The notes below the pieces were generated by a model. That model was given only the letters and a program-made list of their open reading frames with translations, made no database searches and had not been told where the DNA came from. Source: Pyropia haitanensis (taxonomy: Eukaryota; Rhodophyta; Bangiophyceae; Bangiales; Bangiaceae). From it: DNA of 64,000 bases. Shown here piece after piece: positions 21,389 through 32,864 of this stretch (positions within the stretch are counted from its first letter, which is position 1; the number at the start of each line of letters is the position of its first letter). The translations under genes and the position numbers were made by a program. The stretch lies in contig SDUX01000001.1 in assembly GCA_008729055.1 (NCBI GenBank), positions 744,001 to 808,000 of the forward strand. Direction: 5' to 3'.

Positions 21389-22783
21389 CTACTTGGTGAT
21401 GGACGCCAGACCATCGTCGACAGGCTTGGTCTTCGCCTGCTGCGTCGAAAGAAAGGCGTTGTAGCCAATCTGTGGTCGGTCGTGAGTCCAGAAGCAGGCA
21501 GAACAGGAAGCATCACGGCGAGGAAAAGCCATCGCACTCAGTCAGTCCTTGGCCACAAGACGGGGAGAACCAAACGCAAGGGTCGCTGCAAGAGAAAAGA
21601 GGGGCGACAACGAAGAAACGGAGCACACCAAAATCGAACACATACCTGGATAGTGTTGATGTAAAGGATACGCTGCGACGACGGCACAAACGCAAAGTTG
21701 ACAATGTGGGCTGTTGGGCAGGAAGCAGCAACACCAGTATCGGTGCGACGCGCGACAGGCATTCACGCCAGCCAGCAATAGAGATATGGAAGCAGGTGTG
21801 AAACGTCAGGCGAGAACTTGTTAGCGATCAGTTTCGAACATCGTTATGTCTCCGGGCTCCACAGGCAACAAAAGCACCACATCATGACGACTGGCACCCA
21901 TGCCAGAGGCACAGCGGCAACAGGCCCAACGACGTCGAAAGAAGGCCATCCCTTCCCGAGTCCATCGCAACCTCCCAGAGCGCGCGATATTCTCGGGGTA
22001 AGGACCAGCTGAAACCGCTGCTGCGCTCTCACACCCGCAAGCCAGAAGAAGAACGAGGACGGCCACGTACCGGGAATCCACGTCATCCAGTTCACCTTCA
22101 TGGTATCCCACAGCTTGCTCTGGACCTCCTCCGGGATCTCCGACGCCTTGCCGTCGGCCGTCTTCATGTACGCAAAGAAGCCCGACGTGAAGATGGGCGC
22201 CCACAAAATCTGGTCAATGCCCGTCTTGGACGCCACCGCCAGCGCCGACGTCGGCGCCTTGGTCATGACCGTCCGATCAAGAAAGCCGTACCAGTAGTGG
22301 CCAATGGGGCCGTGCAGCAGCAGCCCAAACGACCCCATCTTGGCTGTCCGCCAGGCATCCCACTTGCCCCCAGACGAGATCTCTGGGGCTTGAGCGACCA
22401 GGTCGCCGAGCAGGAACCCAGTGAAACTCTGGCAGCAGGGCCAAAGTGGACACCGGAAAGAAGTGAAGAGAAAGAAACGGGGAGGAATGAAGGCGACCAG
22501 CACCAGTGGTGAGAGGAAGCAACGGAGAAGTCAGACAGCACGTGAGTCCTCTGACCACCACCATCCAGCACTGGCTGAGCTCACAAGCGCACTCACAAGC
22601 GGCAAAGCCCCTCGGTCGACACCGCCACAGCAGCGCGAAGCACCGCTACAGCAGTGCAAAACTACGAGTGCACTCCAGAAGGACAAAAAAAAGAGGAAGA
22701 AGAAATAGACGTACGGTCAGCGTCTTCGTCTGCAGCGGCTTCTCTGCCAGCCGCAGGTTATACTTGGCCCAAATGCCCGACAT
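21389..22783 (-). CDS. Mpv17/PMP22-family membrane protein, four exons
   Basis: Small integral membrane protein of the mitochondrial inner or peroxisomal membrane; the family is linked to channel-like roles and metabolite or redox balance. I place the exons at 22715-22783, 22071-22428, 21646-21710 and 21389-21469. Together they make 573 bases, or 190 residues, the usual family size. Phases agree (0, 1, 0) and all introns are GT-AG. Family marks are WAKYNLRLAEKPLQT at the N terminus, GFLLGDLVAQ, GPIGHYWYGFLD, KTGIDQILWAPIF, and NWMTWIPAHIVNFAFVPSSQ bridging exons 2 and 3. The C terminus is IGYNAFLSTQ. Donors are GTACGT, GTACGT and GTATGT. The introns are 286, 360 and 176 bp. The exon model was built by eye and is untested. 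Confidence 0.88.
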
Positions 22784-24764
22784 GGTGACTGGCTCTGGAG
22801 GACACGATGGCGCACAAGATCAGCAGGACGACGATGACGGCTGTGGGTGGGAGCAACGTCGCAGGTCGAGATGGGCAATGCGCCGCGTCTTGTCCCACCA
22901 CGCGCTCGGGTAGCAGAGTTGGCGGGCTCCAAATTGATCGCTGGGAGAGCCCTCCAGTGCACAGCCACTGGCGTGCTGTGAGGCTGAGATCCGTTGTAAT
23001 TTTCTCGGTGGACCAATCAGAGGCCCTGCCTGGGTATCGACTTACACAGGCGCACTCGACCACACTCACCGTTTGTTTCACCTGTCTCTGGTCCCCGATG
23101 ACCTGCAGGCTGTGTCGCTCCGCGGCTGCGGCTGGTACATCTCCCCGAGCCCCCTTGTGTACGCGCTCCTGAGCGAGCCAGAGCACCACGATCACCACTG
23201 TATGCAGCTCATGTGCGCACCCGGCACGACCATCCGGCATGGCGGCCGGCCCACAGCGGCCACTCACACGGCATCGCTGTAATGGGTCGCTTGGTGCGGC
23301 GGACAGAGGCAGACGGCGGCCTCGCGGGGAGGCGGGTGTGCTCCCCCAACGCGTGGATAGAGCGGGGCAAGGGATGGCGCTCACCGGGGCGGCCGCAGCG
23401 ATGATGGCATCCCCGTCGCCCCGACCGCTGTGGCGCTGCGCTGCGCGTCGAGCGGTTGCCGATAGCCCTTACGGTGGCGCCTCTGCATGGCGCGCGTCCG
23501 CATGTCTTCTCTGCCCAAGTCCCCGCGGGCAAACACAGTGGGGTCAGCGGAACGGGCAGCTGAGGCGACGGCGCGTCGACGTCGCAGGTCGAGGTGTGTG
23601 GGGGGAGCGGCCAGGGGCCACCGCTGCTGTGGACGGCTCCACCGCCGCTGCGCCAAAGAGAGATGCAGCGGAGGCGCCCGCGTGGTCAGCGAGCAGCTGC
23701 CGCGCCACTGTAGCGACGGCAGTTGCGGCGGCATTACCTCGTCCTTGGTATTGGTAAGCCGACGACGGTACCATGGACAAAAGGGTAAGGATCGGGGGGG
23801 GTGGGCGCTTGGAGGTCCGCTTCCAAGCCCCGCACCGCAGGACCTGGTCAGCAGCGCGCTACGAGGGTCCCCTCTGACGCGCGCCTAAATTTAGTCTCCA
23901 AGAGTCGGACAGCGACGGCTCGACCCCACACCTGTATGCCACCGCCGACACGTGTCGCTGGTCAGCCACCACCACTGCCACCGCCACCACCACAGCGGGA
24001 TCTCGCCCGCGTCAGCATTGGTGGCGGCCGCCCCTGGCGCCGCCGACGGCGGAGCCAGTGCCACGCGCGCGGGGATGACGCGCGATGGCGACCGGGCGGG
24101 GAGTTGTAGCGGAGCGGCTCCGTCGGCTCCCTGGCCGCCGTCGCGCTCGCTGACCGGCCACCCGCGGAGAGGTGCAGGCCACGGCCGCTGCCGGCACACG
24201 ACCGAGGGACATTCCGGGGGGCGGGGGGAGGGGCGTGGCCCTACGGCGGAAATAATCGGGATATCCAGCATTTCTAACCTGGATATCACGGAAATTGATT
24301 GATATCCCGTTTTTTCTGACCCGATCGGGCGCCGTCTCGGCCTCTCAAAGGGAGCCGAGTGGCTGGGACTGAGAACGCAGAGGGGCTCTGAGTGCGCTGG
24401 GGGATGGGGGGGGGGGGGGGCAGACTCTATAAAAGCGTCGCGATATGTTCCCTGCTGTGACGCCGCAGGTTCCGCCGACGTGCACTGCGTGATGGACAAG
24501 CCACGATGCCAGGACAAGCAGAAGACGCGAGTCGCCAGTAAAGAGCTTCGACATGTGCGGCGTGGGTACCAAATGTGGGTAAAATGTGGGTTGGCGACCC
24601 ACGTCGACGTACCCACATTTGTACCCACGTCGAGCTTCGGCACGTACTCAAATATCAATCGGGTCCGTCGCGCGCGTTCCCGCGGTCGGCCCAACAGAAA
24701 GAAAGCCACTTACGGCATACCGCCGTTTTCCACGCGTATTTAGGGCGCGCAACGGCACCTGTGT
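22784..24764. other. Gene-poor interval with a TATA motif and a long hairpin
   Basis: No recognisable coding region; the ORFs here are low-complexity or lack conserved sequence. A good TATA motif (TATAAAAG, about 24427) follows a poly-G run on the plus strand, and three GATATC sites lie between 24260 and 24306. A hairpin at 24561-24629 is listed separately. Confidence 0.4.
24561..24629. repeat. Two-tier hairpin / inverted repeat
   Basis: GTGGGTAC-C-AAATGTGGGT at 24562-24580 pairs with ACCCACATTTGTACCCAC at 24611-24628 with one bulged base. Inside it, GTGGGT (24586-24591) pairs with ACCCAC (24597-24602). It lies upstream of the 24765-25559 ORF and may be a small mobile-element relic or a regulatory hairpin. 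Confidence 0.6.
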
Positions 24765-25559
24765 GTGCTGAGTCTGGGACTGACAGCCCATACCGCGTTT
24801 AGATGGGCCGCTGTGACGAGGACGCGTGGGGGGAGGAAGGGAGGGCGACTCCAGTGGCCAAGAGCGAAAGCCAACGCGGACGGTCCACGCCCGAGCCTCG
24901 GAAGCAGGCGTAAACAAAAGGAGCGCCACAGCCTGTGGACAACCCGCAGCGGAGGGCGTCTAGACGTCGGCGCAGCGATCGGGATCCTGTCATCGCTGAT
25001 TCGGTCAAGAAGTCGTCCCCATATGGCTCTGACGAACGCGATAATGAGAAAGTATGAAGCTGAACTCTTAACGGCGTTTGATGAGACAAACTGTCCAAGT
25101 CAATGTGCGTTCGCTACTGGCACCCCAGCTAGTGCAGGTCTTGCCAAGGGCAGCTACGCCTTTCCGTCGAATGACCATGTTCTAGTCATGATGTTGCCTC
25201 CAAGTCTTGCTCCAGAGGAACTGTCTGATACGGAATTGGAGCACATGAAGGCTGCCTTGCGTCTAGAAGACGTTCGCGAATTACCAGATGTCATCCTGGC
25301 CAAGAAGTACTTCCGTGTCGAACTGAGCAGTGGCGTCGTCGTGGGGTCAGCGCGGCTTCGATCGGAGGCGAGACTACGGCACTGGCTCCTCGCAATTGAC
25401 TCGGAAGATAGGCGGCAAGTGCGCAACGGGGCTGTGGAGGTCTTCCGTCGGACGAGCTACGGCGAGGCCTTGCACTACGCTGTGGTGCTGATGGACCAGC
25501 CCATGGTATTCGCATACATTGAGTGTGTCAAGTCGTCGACTGACCCAAGCGGCAAGTAA
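24765..25559 (+). CDS. Unidentified protein, probable start at internal ATG 25023
   Basis: The open frame runs 264 codons, but the part before 25023 is basic and low in complexity, while the part after it (178 residues from MALTNAIMRKYEAELL) has ordinary composition. That part sits in DNA with visibly lower GC than the neighbourhood. I do not recognise a family. The C-terminal stretch (VEVFRRTSYGEALHYAVVLM, then FAYIECVKSSTDPSGK) recalls the short domain that often trails large plant/fungal-type DNA transposases (KDZ, CACTA), so this could be a transposon fragment. That is a weak impression. A TATAAAAG lies about 330 bp upstream of the ORF. Confidence 0.4.
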   Translation: MLSLGLTAHTAFRWAAVTRTRGGRKGGRLQWPRAKANADGPRPSLGSRRKQKERHSLWTTRSGGRLDVGAAIGILSSLIRSRSRPHMALTNAIMRKYEAELLTAFDETNCPSQCAFATGTPASAGLAKGSYAFPSNDHVLVMMLPPSLAPEELSDTELEHMKAALRLEDVRELPDVILAKKYFRVELSSGVVVGSARLRSEARLRHWLLAIDSEDRRQVRNGAVEVFRRTSYGEALHYAVVLMDQPMVFAYIECVKSSTDPSGK

Positions 25560-27245
25560 GGGTTTGCGGAAACGTTTCGGGAGATGAAGTGCTTCTCGTC
25601 ATTAGGGGGTTCACGCAATTATGTTCCTCTATTACTCGCAGTGAGTTCACCAGTAGGGACGCTGTTTAGAGAGGGTAGGCCCTTCGTCTTGTTTTTTTGA
25701 CAGCCCTTTAGCATTTGTGAGGGCCTGAGAGCGAATTTTATGGCGCGTTTCCTAAAAATGAGACCTTCCCACGGCCCACGCGGCGACCCCCGCCACTATT
25801 GCCGCCGTCGCGCCCGCGGTAGCCGCCTCTGCCACCGCCGTCTTCGCCGCCGCAACCTGTGCCGTCGCCGCTGCCGCCGCCGCCGCAAACGCGGCGGCGG
25901 TGGCCACCCCACTCCGACGCCCCCCCCCTCCCGCCCACGTCCCGCCCCCGCCGCTCACATGCCCCCCGCGCCCCCCTTCACACCCCCCCGTCACCGCCTT
26001 CCCCCAACGGGCGCCATGCGTCCTTTCCGATCACCCACTTTGTCGCTGCCTGGAAGCCCTCCCCCCCTCCCTCCACGTGGGGGCCCACCCCCCACCTTCC
26101 CCACCGCCACCTTCCTCACGGCGCTTGCGCCCCTCTCGCGGGCCCTCCCGCATCGGTCCGCGCAGCTGGCCACCGTCTTGGTCTCCTTCCGCCTGTCGGC
26201 GGCGACGACCACATTCCCCCTCCTCCTCATGGGGGGTCCCGCCACAGGCAAGGCCTGTGCCCTGTCGGCGATGGCGGGGTGCGGTGCGATGGCCCGCACC
26301 CGCCTGGTGAGTGTGAACGCGGTGCCGGCAGGGACACCGGCGGCGCTGTATGGGGCGGTCCTGTCGGGGATGGCGTGGCGGGACCCCTCACCCGCGGGGG
26401 AGGCGTCCCTTGGTGGGGGGGGTGTTTGTGCGGGCGGTAGGGGCGCTGCTGGGGCGGCCCGAGCTGGGGGCTGTGCCGCCGGGGGTGGAGGCGGGCGTGT
26501 TTGGGGGGAGAGTTGGGGGAGGGGGGTGGGAGGGGGGGATGGAATTGCTTGCATGGAAATGAATAGCTCGAGGTGGGAGGGAACCAAAAGGAGGGGGGGT
26601 GGGAGGGGGGAGGGGGGTGGGCTGCGCACCACCCTCAACGCGCACCGGAAGCGGAGGCGAAGCGGGGCGAAGGGACGCCACGGCTGCTACCGTCTTGTCT
26701 GCCGCCGCCGCCGCTGCCGATGGGGGCGACCTCTCCCCCCTGCGCCGAACGCCTCCGCCGTGGTGGCCCGCACCCGCCCAGGGTGCTTTCAACGCTGTCC
26801 CGGCTCCGCGCCACCGTGAATTGTCACAGCCCCCTGACCGTAGTCTTCCTGTCGGGTGTTTGGTGAATGGGGGCGGAAAGGCCCCCGCTACCGGGGGTGC
26901 TCGCCATGACCACGGTGTTTTTTCCAACCTACATGCAGGCGCAGGCCGGCCCCATCCCGTGGGGAGCGGGAGTGGGGGCGGTGGGGGGGTGACGGCGGGG
27001 GGAGATGGCCGAAGGTGCCACCGGGAGGTGGGGGGGGTGGGGGCGGATGCCGGCGACGACGTCGCCGCCACCGTGGCGGCAGGGGCGGCGACGGCGCTCG
27101 CCACGGCGGGGCGGCGCGGGGGAAGCGTGCTGTCGACGTAAGGCCCTGCTTGACCAGAATACAAAAGAATAGCAATAATGTGAACGCACGACGATTGGCC
27201 CTGCTTCGATGCCAACGCATTCCAACTTGAGCAGCTCAAATGTAC
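25560..27245. other. Very GC-rich low-complexity interval with a P-loop-like plus-strand ORF
   Basis: Long Pro/Gly/Arg ORFs occur in several frames and are mostly composition artefacts. The only structured piece is in the plus-strand frame 25740-26819: TTTFPLLLMGGPATGKACAL, a Walker-A-like loop whose last position is Ala instead of Ser/Thr, followed by RTRLVSVNAVPAGTPAAL. The flanks are Pro/Arg-rich, so I do not call a gene. Confidence 0.3.
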
Positions 27246-28206
27246 GAACAGAACTAGACGGGCTGTGGGTTCGATGGTCCAGGCGCCCTCCGGCCCTCTT
27301 GACCTCACGCCGTTTTACAGAGTGGGCTACCGACCGCTACTGTATAATACGAAACTTCCAAGGCACCTACTCAGGTACCAGGTACTACTATCCGCCTTAG
27401 CATCCTCGCACCGGACAGCCGCTATTTTCGATCGGCCAACCATCGCAAGATCGGCGGTCTACCATCGGCTTTGCCGCAAATGTCAACCAAGTAGCCCGTC
27501 TTCGCAGCGAGCCTGGTCCAAGAAGCGCTCACCGGCACAAGGCGGACCGGGCATGCGCCTCTGAAAGTCCTTTTTGGGCCCTTTCCAAAGGAACGTCAGT
27601 GCGTTTGCCCACTTTCTGGACGCAGGCACGGGCGATAAAGACCAGGCCAGGACTCTGTCCAGCGGGTTTCAAAGTTGTCCTCTCGTCCGCGTGGCAGCCG
27701 TTTCACGCGAAGATGATGGGAAAGCGCCGGACCGTCGGCGCGACAAAGCGCGCCGCACCGCTGCGCTCGCAGCCGCGGCGCCCGTGGCAAGCAGGCGCTG
27801 AGTTGGAGGCGAGCATTCCAAAGTCTGGTGATGGTCGTGACCCGTTGATTGACCAGCGGTCGGCCGCCTTTGCCCGTGAGGTCAGACCGCTCCGCCCGCA
27901 CGACGTTCTCCTCGGGGAGGGGCTGATCACCCCTCCTTCTGTTTCTCTGGCCTACTTATCTGTGCGTTTCTGGTAGTCGCGTACAAGACTGGAGATGCGC
28001 TGCCACCCCTGCGCCCTCGTAACCGTACAAAAGAGAGCGCAATGTTCCGGTCAATGCCACAGTCACAGAGAGAAGAAACGTCCCGTGCAGGGGAAGCGGC
28101 GATGATGCAGGCGCCGCTCTGGTTCAGCGTCGATGGGGTTCCCTCACCAGGCATTTCCCGCTCTGTAGCCCGCGCTCCCCTCAGTGCTACCCCCAAGCAC
28201 CGCCCT
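27246..28206. other. Intergenic interval, nothing recognised
   Basis: Moderate-GC DNA without conserved ORFs, RNA genes or repeats that I can identify. Confidence 0.4.
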
Positions 28207-30399
28207 CTACCCACTGAACCCCCACAGCAGTGACGGCACCGGCCGCACCGGCCGCGGGCACCCCCCCGCGAGCGCGCGGCTGAGGACCCCCCCCCACCCC
28301 GCCGCGGCAGCCACCCGCGCGGCGGGAAGACCCGCCGCCGCCGCCGCCACCGGCACCGCAGTCGTGCGGTCGGTCGCGACGACCGCGCCATCAATGACCA
28401 AATTCCCCGCCGCCGTGTGCGGGTGGTACAGCCCGCCCGCGGTGACGGCAGCGACGGCCGAAACGGGTCGGCCGCGGCCGTCAGCGCCGACCAGGGCGTG
28501 CACGCCGGGGGTGATGGCGGCGGCGACGAGGGGCGCGCCACCGCCAGCGATCGGCAGCAGGTGCCCCGCGCTTACGGTAAGGGTGTGCACCGCGGGGCGC
28601 GTAGGGGGCACGCCGTCCGTGCAGTTTGCGCCGTCGCCGACGGTGGGCGCGTCGGCGGTGGTGGTGGTGGTGATGGCGAGAAAAGGGGGCCACCGCGGCC
28701 GCGTCGGCGTGGGACCACAGGTAGATGCGGGAGAAGCTGCCGTCGGCGGTGCGCACAGCGTCGCCGAGGCGCAGGTCTGCCATCCGCACCTGCCCGCGCC
28801 CGGCCACTGTTGCGGTCGCGTCGGCGGGGAAGCACGCGCCGCTGTCGTCAGCGGCATTCGGGACCGGCGACGGTGACGGGGTGGCGGCTGGTGAGCCGCC
28901 ACCGGTGCCGTCGACCGCGCATGTACGGGCTCCCCCAAAGGCGGGCGATCAGCCAACTGGCCCGTTCTCGGACAGCGGATTGACCGGCAAGATGGGCCCG
29001 CTCGCCGTTGACAGCTTGCTGTTCGTGCAAATCGTGTCGTGGGTGCCCGCGCCGTCGAGCGGCGCCAGCCCGCAGTAGTTGATGGTGTCGTTGTGGGCGG
29101 TTGCGCCCGCGCGCAGCGGCCGGGGGTAGACAAAAAGGAAGGATGTGATCATTTCGTTGGTGGTGCTCCGGCCAAACACGACGGGCGGCTCTTGGCCCGC
29201 CGCGTCAATCTTGGACGTGTCAAACCGGCCAGTGTCGTCGAGCTGGTCACCTGGAAGCAGGTCGGCCGGCTCAAACAGCGTCTGCCGCTGGTGGTCGTTG
29301 CTCCAGAACGCGGCGCCCTCGAGTGTGCGGGGAAAGGTGCCGTTCCGGTACTGATTGGTGAAAAGGTACAGCGCCGTCCGGTGGGAGTGAAGGGCACTTC
29401 CAAAAATGGTGAGCGGCGTGGCCAGCTGCGAGGTGCACTCGCTCGGGCACGCCACCGTGTAGTTGCGTTCCGACAAGACGCGCTGACCGACCAGCGCCAC
29501 GTCGGGGTCCCCAACGTTGATGATGCCCGCCTCGTGCGTCCGCGGCACGTCGGCAAAGTGCAGCCGCACCCCCGTGCTGTTGTCAATGACGCCCGCGAGG
29601 CCGTCGGGGTTTTCGCAGTGGATCTGAAGGATGCAGTACCGTTCCGATGCAGTGACCGGCGTGCCCGCCGCGGGGGGGACGACCGCCGGGCTTGCCCCCA
29701 CGGCCCAGCCATAAACGACGGCTCGGCACTGGGGCATCTCGCCGAGGCAGCTCATGCCCCCCCGGTAGTCTTCCCAGCCGCTGTCGCGCTAACACGAGTA
29801 TACGAGCAAGTGGTGGACAAGCCGCCCCGCGGCGGTCGCGCGGTCCGTCACCGTCTCGGCGGCGACGATCTGGCGCCCCCCCCCCCCGCCCCGTCGCCGA
29901 GCGCCACCTCAAACGAGAAGCACGCGTAATCCGTGTGGTTTGAGGCGACCTCATAGCCCGGCACGGCAAGCAGCTGCGAGGCGGTCGCGTCGGCGGGTAG
30001 CCGCCCCGACGACGCGGGGTCCCCCGCCGAGACCGCCCGGCCGCCCGTCTTGGTCAGGTCCACCTCTGTCCCGTGGCGGCGGCCGCCGTGGTAGCCAAAC
30101 CCGTCGCCGTACGCGTACATGAGCCCGTTGCGGCCGGCCACGACCGGCCGGTCCTCCGCCGCGTTGGCCGCCGCCAGCGGCCGGTCCACCTCGAGCGTCA
30201 CGCTCCCCGCCGCCGCGTCGACGGCGCACGACGCGAGCGCCCACGACGGCGCCGCGCACGGCGCGTCGGGCTCGGGGAAGATCGCGGCGCCGCCGGCAGA
30301 CGCGGCGAGCGGCACCGCCACGGATGGCACGTGCCGGTCGACGAGCGTGCACGCGGTCGGGGCGGAAAATTCGGCCGTCCCAACGTCCGCGCCGGCCAT
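28207..30399 (-). CDS. DOMON / copper type II monooxygenase joined to hedgehog-type Hint domain (interrupted frame)
   Basis: A relative of dopamine beta-monooxygenase/MOXD1: a secretory-pathway, ascorbate-dependent copper hydroxylase. In order, a DOMON-like part comes first (TLEVDRPLAAANAAEDRPVV, MYAYGDGFGYH). The CuA half has the His pair in GRLVHHLLVYSC (29810-29815). The CuB half has YCILQIHCENPDG, the LHSH ligands (29381-29389) and the NEMI methionine (about 29150). After a Pro-rich linker comes a Hint/Hog domain: CFPADATATVAGRGQVRMAD (28834 down), LTVSAGHLLPI, GLYHPHTAAGNLVIDGAVVA. The frame is broken by a 12-G run near 29875-29891, an in-frame TAG (29789-29791, one C-to-T from CAG), a TGA near 28949 and one extra T near 28690. 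It is a pseudogene, or a gene with sequence errors. The Hint Thr-x-x-His appears as Ser-Ala-Gly-His. Confidence 0.8.
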
Positions 30400-30419
30400 G
30401 GAGCCGCGCGTCGATTCGC

Positions 30420-31687
30420 CGCCGTCGGTGTCCGTGTCGGTGTCTGCCCGCCGCCGCCGCCGGCGGGGCGAGCGCGTCGAGCGCGGCGGCGACGCCGCCC
30501 AGTGCCGCCGCCGCGGCGTTCGCGGCGGCGGGCGTCCAGCCGCGGCGGCGGGCTGGCCGCCAGCCGGCGGGCGCGACGGCGGGCGCGGCGGCGGCGACCG
30601 CGGCGGCGGCGGTCAGACCGGGCCCGCCGTCGGCGGCGGCCGCGCGGAGCGCGGCGGCCGCCCACGCCACGTCCCGGGCCGACACGCATGCGGGCGCCGC
30701 CGCCGCAACGCCGACACTCGTGCAAGCGGGTGGGGCCGCGGCAGACGCCGCGGTCTGCGGAGGCGGCTCGAGCTGGACCCTCCACGCGCCCCACTGCCCC
30801 TGGTCGCCACCGCCGCCGCCGCCCCCACCGCCCACGCAGCCAGCGTCGCCGCCACCGCCGCCGCCGCCAGCGTGCCCGCCGGTGGCGGCGGCGGCATCGG
30901 CACCCCGCCGACCATCCCCCACATCGCCCACGAGCGACCAGACGGCGGCGACCCAGCAGCGCGCCTCGTCGGCGCGGCGGCGGCAGCCGGCGAGGAGCAC
31001 CGGCGGCCCCGCCGCGTCGGCCGTCCTTATCCCCGTGGCCACCCGCACCGCGTTGTGGCGGATCACCGTCCCCGCCGCCGCGACGGTGCGCCCGCTGCTC
31101 CGGTGGTTCTCCGCAACGACCAGGCGCACGCCGGGGGGGGGGGCCGCCGGGCCGCTGAAAGGGGGGGGGGGGGGGGGGGGGGGGGGGGAGGAGCGCCGCC
31201 GCCCGCCCCACCACTAGCGGCGCCGTCACCCGCGCCCCCGCCGCCGCCACCGCCGCCGTCGCACATCCCACCCGCCAGGTGCGTCGCAAAGTGCTCCGCC
31301 GCCCGCGGCGACGCGCCGCGGCACTCGTAGATGACGTGGTCATTGTCCATGGCGACGGTCAGGCCCGGGCGCCCCCCCCCCCTTCCCCCCCCCCCCCCCC
31401 CCCTCAGACCCCAGCGGCGGCTGCGTGAGGAGCTTGACCAGCCGCACGCTGTGCGCGCAGACGTCCTGGAACTCATCGACGAGGACGTGCGCATAGCGGC
31501 GCGCCCACCGCGCGTGCAGGCGCGGGTGGTGGCGGAGCGTCTGCACCGCCAGGCCGACGAGGTCATCCAAGTCGACCGCGTTCTCCGCCGCTGTCAGCGC
31601 CCCGCACGCAGTGCGGACGCGGTGGAGCGGGTCGTCCATCGCCGCCGCGACCGCCACTTTTGCCGCCGACGCCGTGTCCGCCGCCAC
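30420..31687 (-). pseudogene. UvrD/PcrA-type SF1 helicase, C-terminal part, degenerate
   Basis: Minus-strand pieces in helicase order: VDLDDLVGLAVQTL, then the Walker B YAHVLVDEFQDVCAHSVRLV (DEFQD at about 31460-31480). After a frame change at a G-run comes AMDNDHVIYECRGA, matching the usual 'GDdDQsIYgFRGA'. After another comes VVAENHRSSGRTVAAAGTVI, matching the 'NyRS..i...a' motif, then GPPVLLAGCRRRADEARCW. The remainder down to about 30420 is Ala/Gly-rich and unalignable. The matching N-terminal motifs are on the opposite strand at 32134-32950. It abuts the monooxygenase gene. Confidence 0.65.
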
Positions 31688-32133
31688 CGCCGCCTTGTCC
31701 GCCGCCGCCGCCGACGCTGTCGCCGCCGCCGCCGCCGCCGCCGCCGCAGCCGGTCATTGTCGCCGGCCGCTTGCCGCGCTTGGCCTTGCCCAGGGAAAAG
31801 GTGCCGCCAGTGGGAAGGGCGGTCAACGGCAGGGCAGCTGCGCTCGACCAAAACGGCAGCGGCAAGAGTGGTTGGAAGGGGAGGACCCTAAAGGCGCGCG
31901 CTAGGACGGAGGGCAAAGCGCCACTCTGGGGAACGCTCACGAGGGGCGCGCAGCAACGGGTCGGCGATGGTGTCCGCAGGGGACGAGTCCGCCGGATCTC
32001 ATCCAATTGCCCCGACGGGCGGGCGCGCCAGCGGGCACATTGGTAACGTGTCCCCCTCGTCGGCAGCCTTCCCCTCCCCCCCCCCCCCCCCCCCCCCCCC
32101 GCGGCCCGTCTACTCCACGGGGCCCGCTCGCCC

Positions 32134-32827
32134 GTGGATGGCGTGAAGCCCGCGCAGGCGGCGGTCGTCGCGCACCCCCCCGCCACCCCCCTGGCCGTCG
32201 TCGCGGCCGCTGGCGCCGGCAAGACGCGCGCCCTCCTCGCCCGCGCGCGTCGCCGTCGACGCGGCGGCAGAGGCCGCGGCGGCAGCAGCGGCGGCAGCGT
32301 CGGGGCCGTCACGCACCCCCCCCCGCCCCCCCCCACCGCCCGCCGCTGTTGCTCCTCACCTTTCGCCGCGCCGCCGTCGCCGACCTCCGCGACCGCCTCG
32401 GCCGCCCGCCCGGCCGCGTGCCCGCCGGCGGACGTGTCGACCGTCGACGCCCTCGACCTGCGCGTCCTCCGCGGTGCCTCGGTGGCCGAGCTGGCCACCA
32501 TCCACCGCCGCCCAGTGCCGACGCTGCTCCGCGCTGGCCGCGGGCGGCTGGCGGCGGGCTCGCCGACGCGGCGGTCGAGGCGGGCCCCGCCGCCGCTGCC
32601 GGCCGACCCCCAGGGGGGGAACCCGCGCCGTCACGGCTGGCGGCGGCGGGCGCGGCGGCTGCGGCAGGCGCTCGCCACCGTCCATGCGCTGGCGGCGGAC
32701 GCGGCGCTGGCAGGCGCCGCTGCGGAGGACGCGGCGGTGGCGGCAGACGCGGCGGCCGCGGCCGCCGCCGCCGCCACGGGCGGCGTCGGTGGGCGGGGGG
32801 GGACGACGGTGGCGGAAAGCTGCAACA

Positions 32828-32864
<37 letters not shown>

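Noticed and set aside
27240..27310. GGGTTCGATGG as a second tRNA T arm
   Set aside because: No pairing T stem, acceptor or anticodon arm could be built around it.
29039..29929. 296-codon plus-strand ORF
   Set aside because: It is the complement of the monooxygenase domain, whose minus-strand reading has clear copper-ligand motifs.
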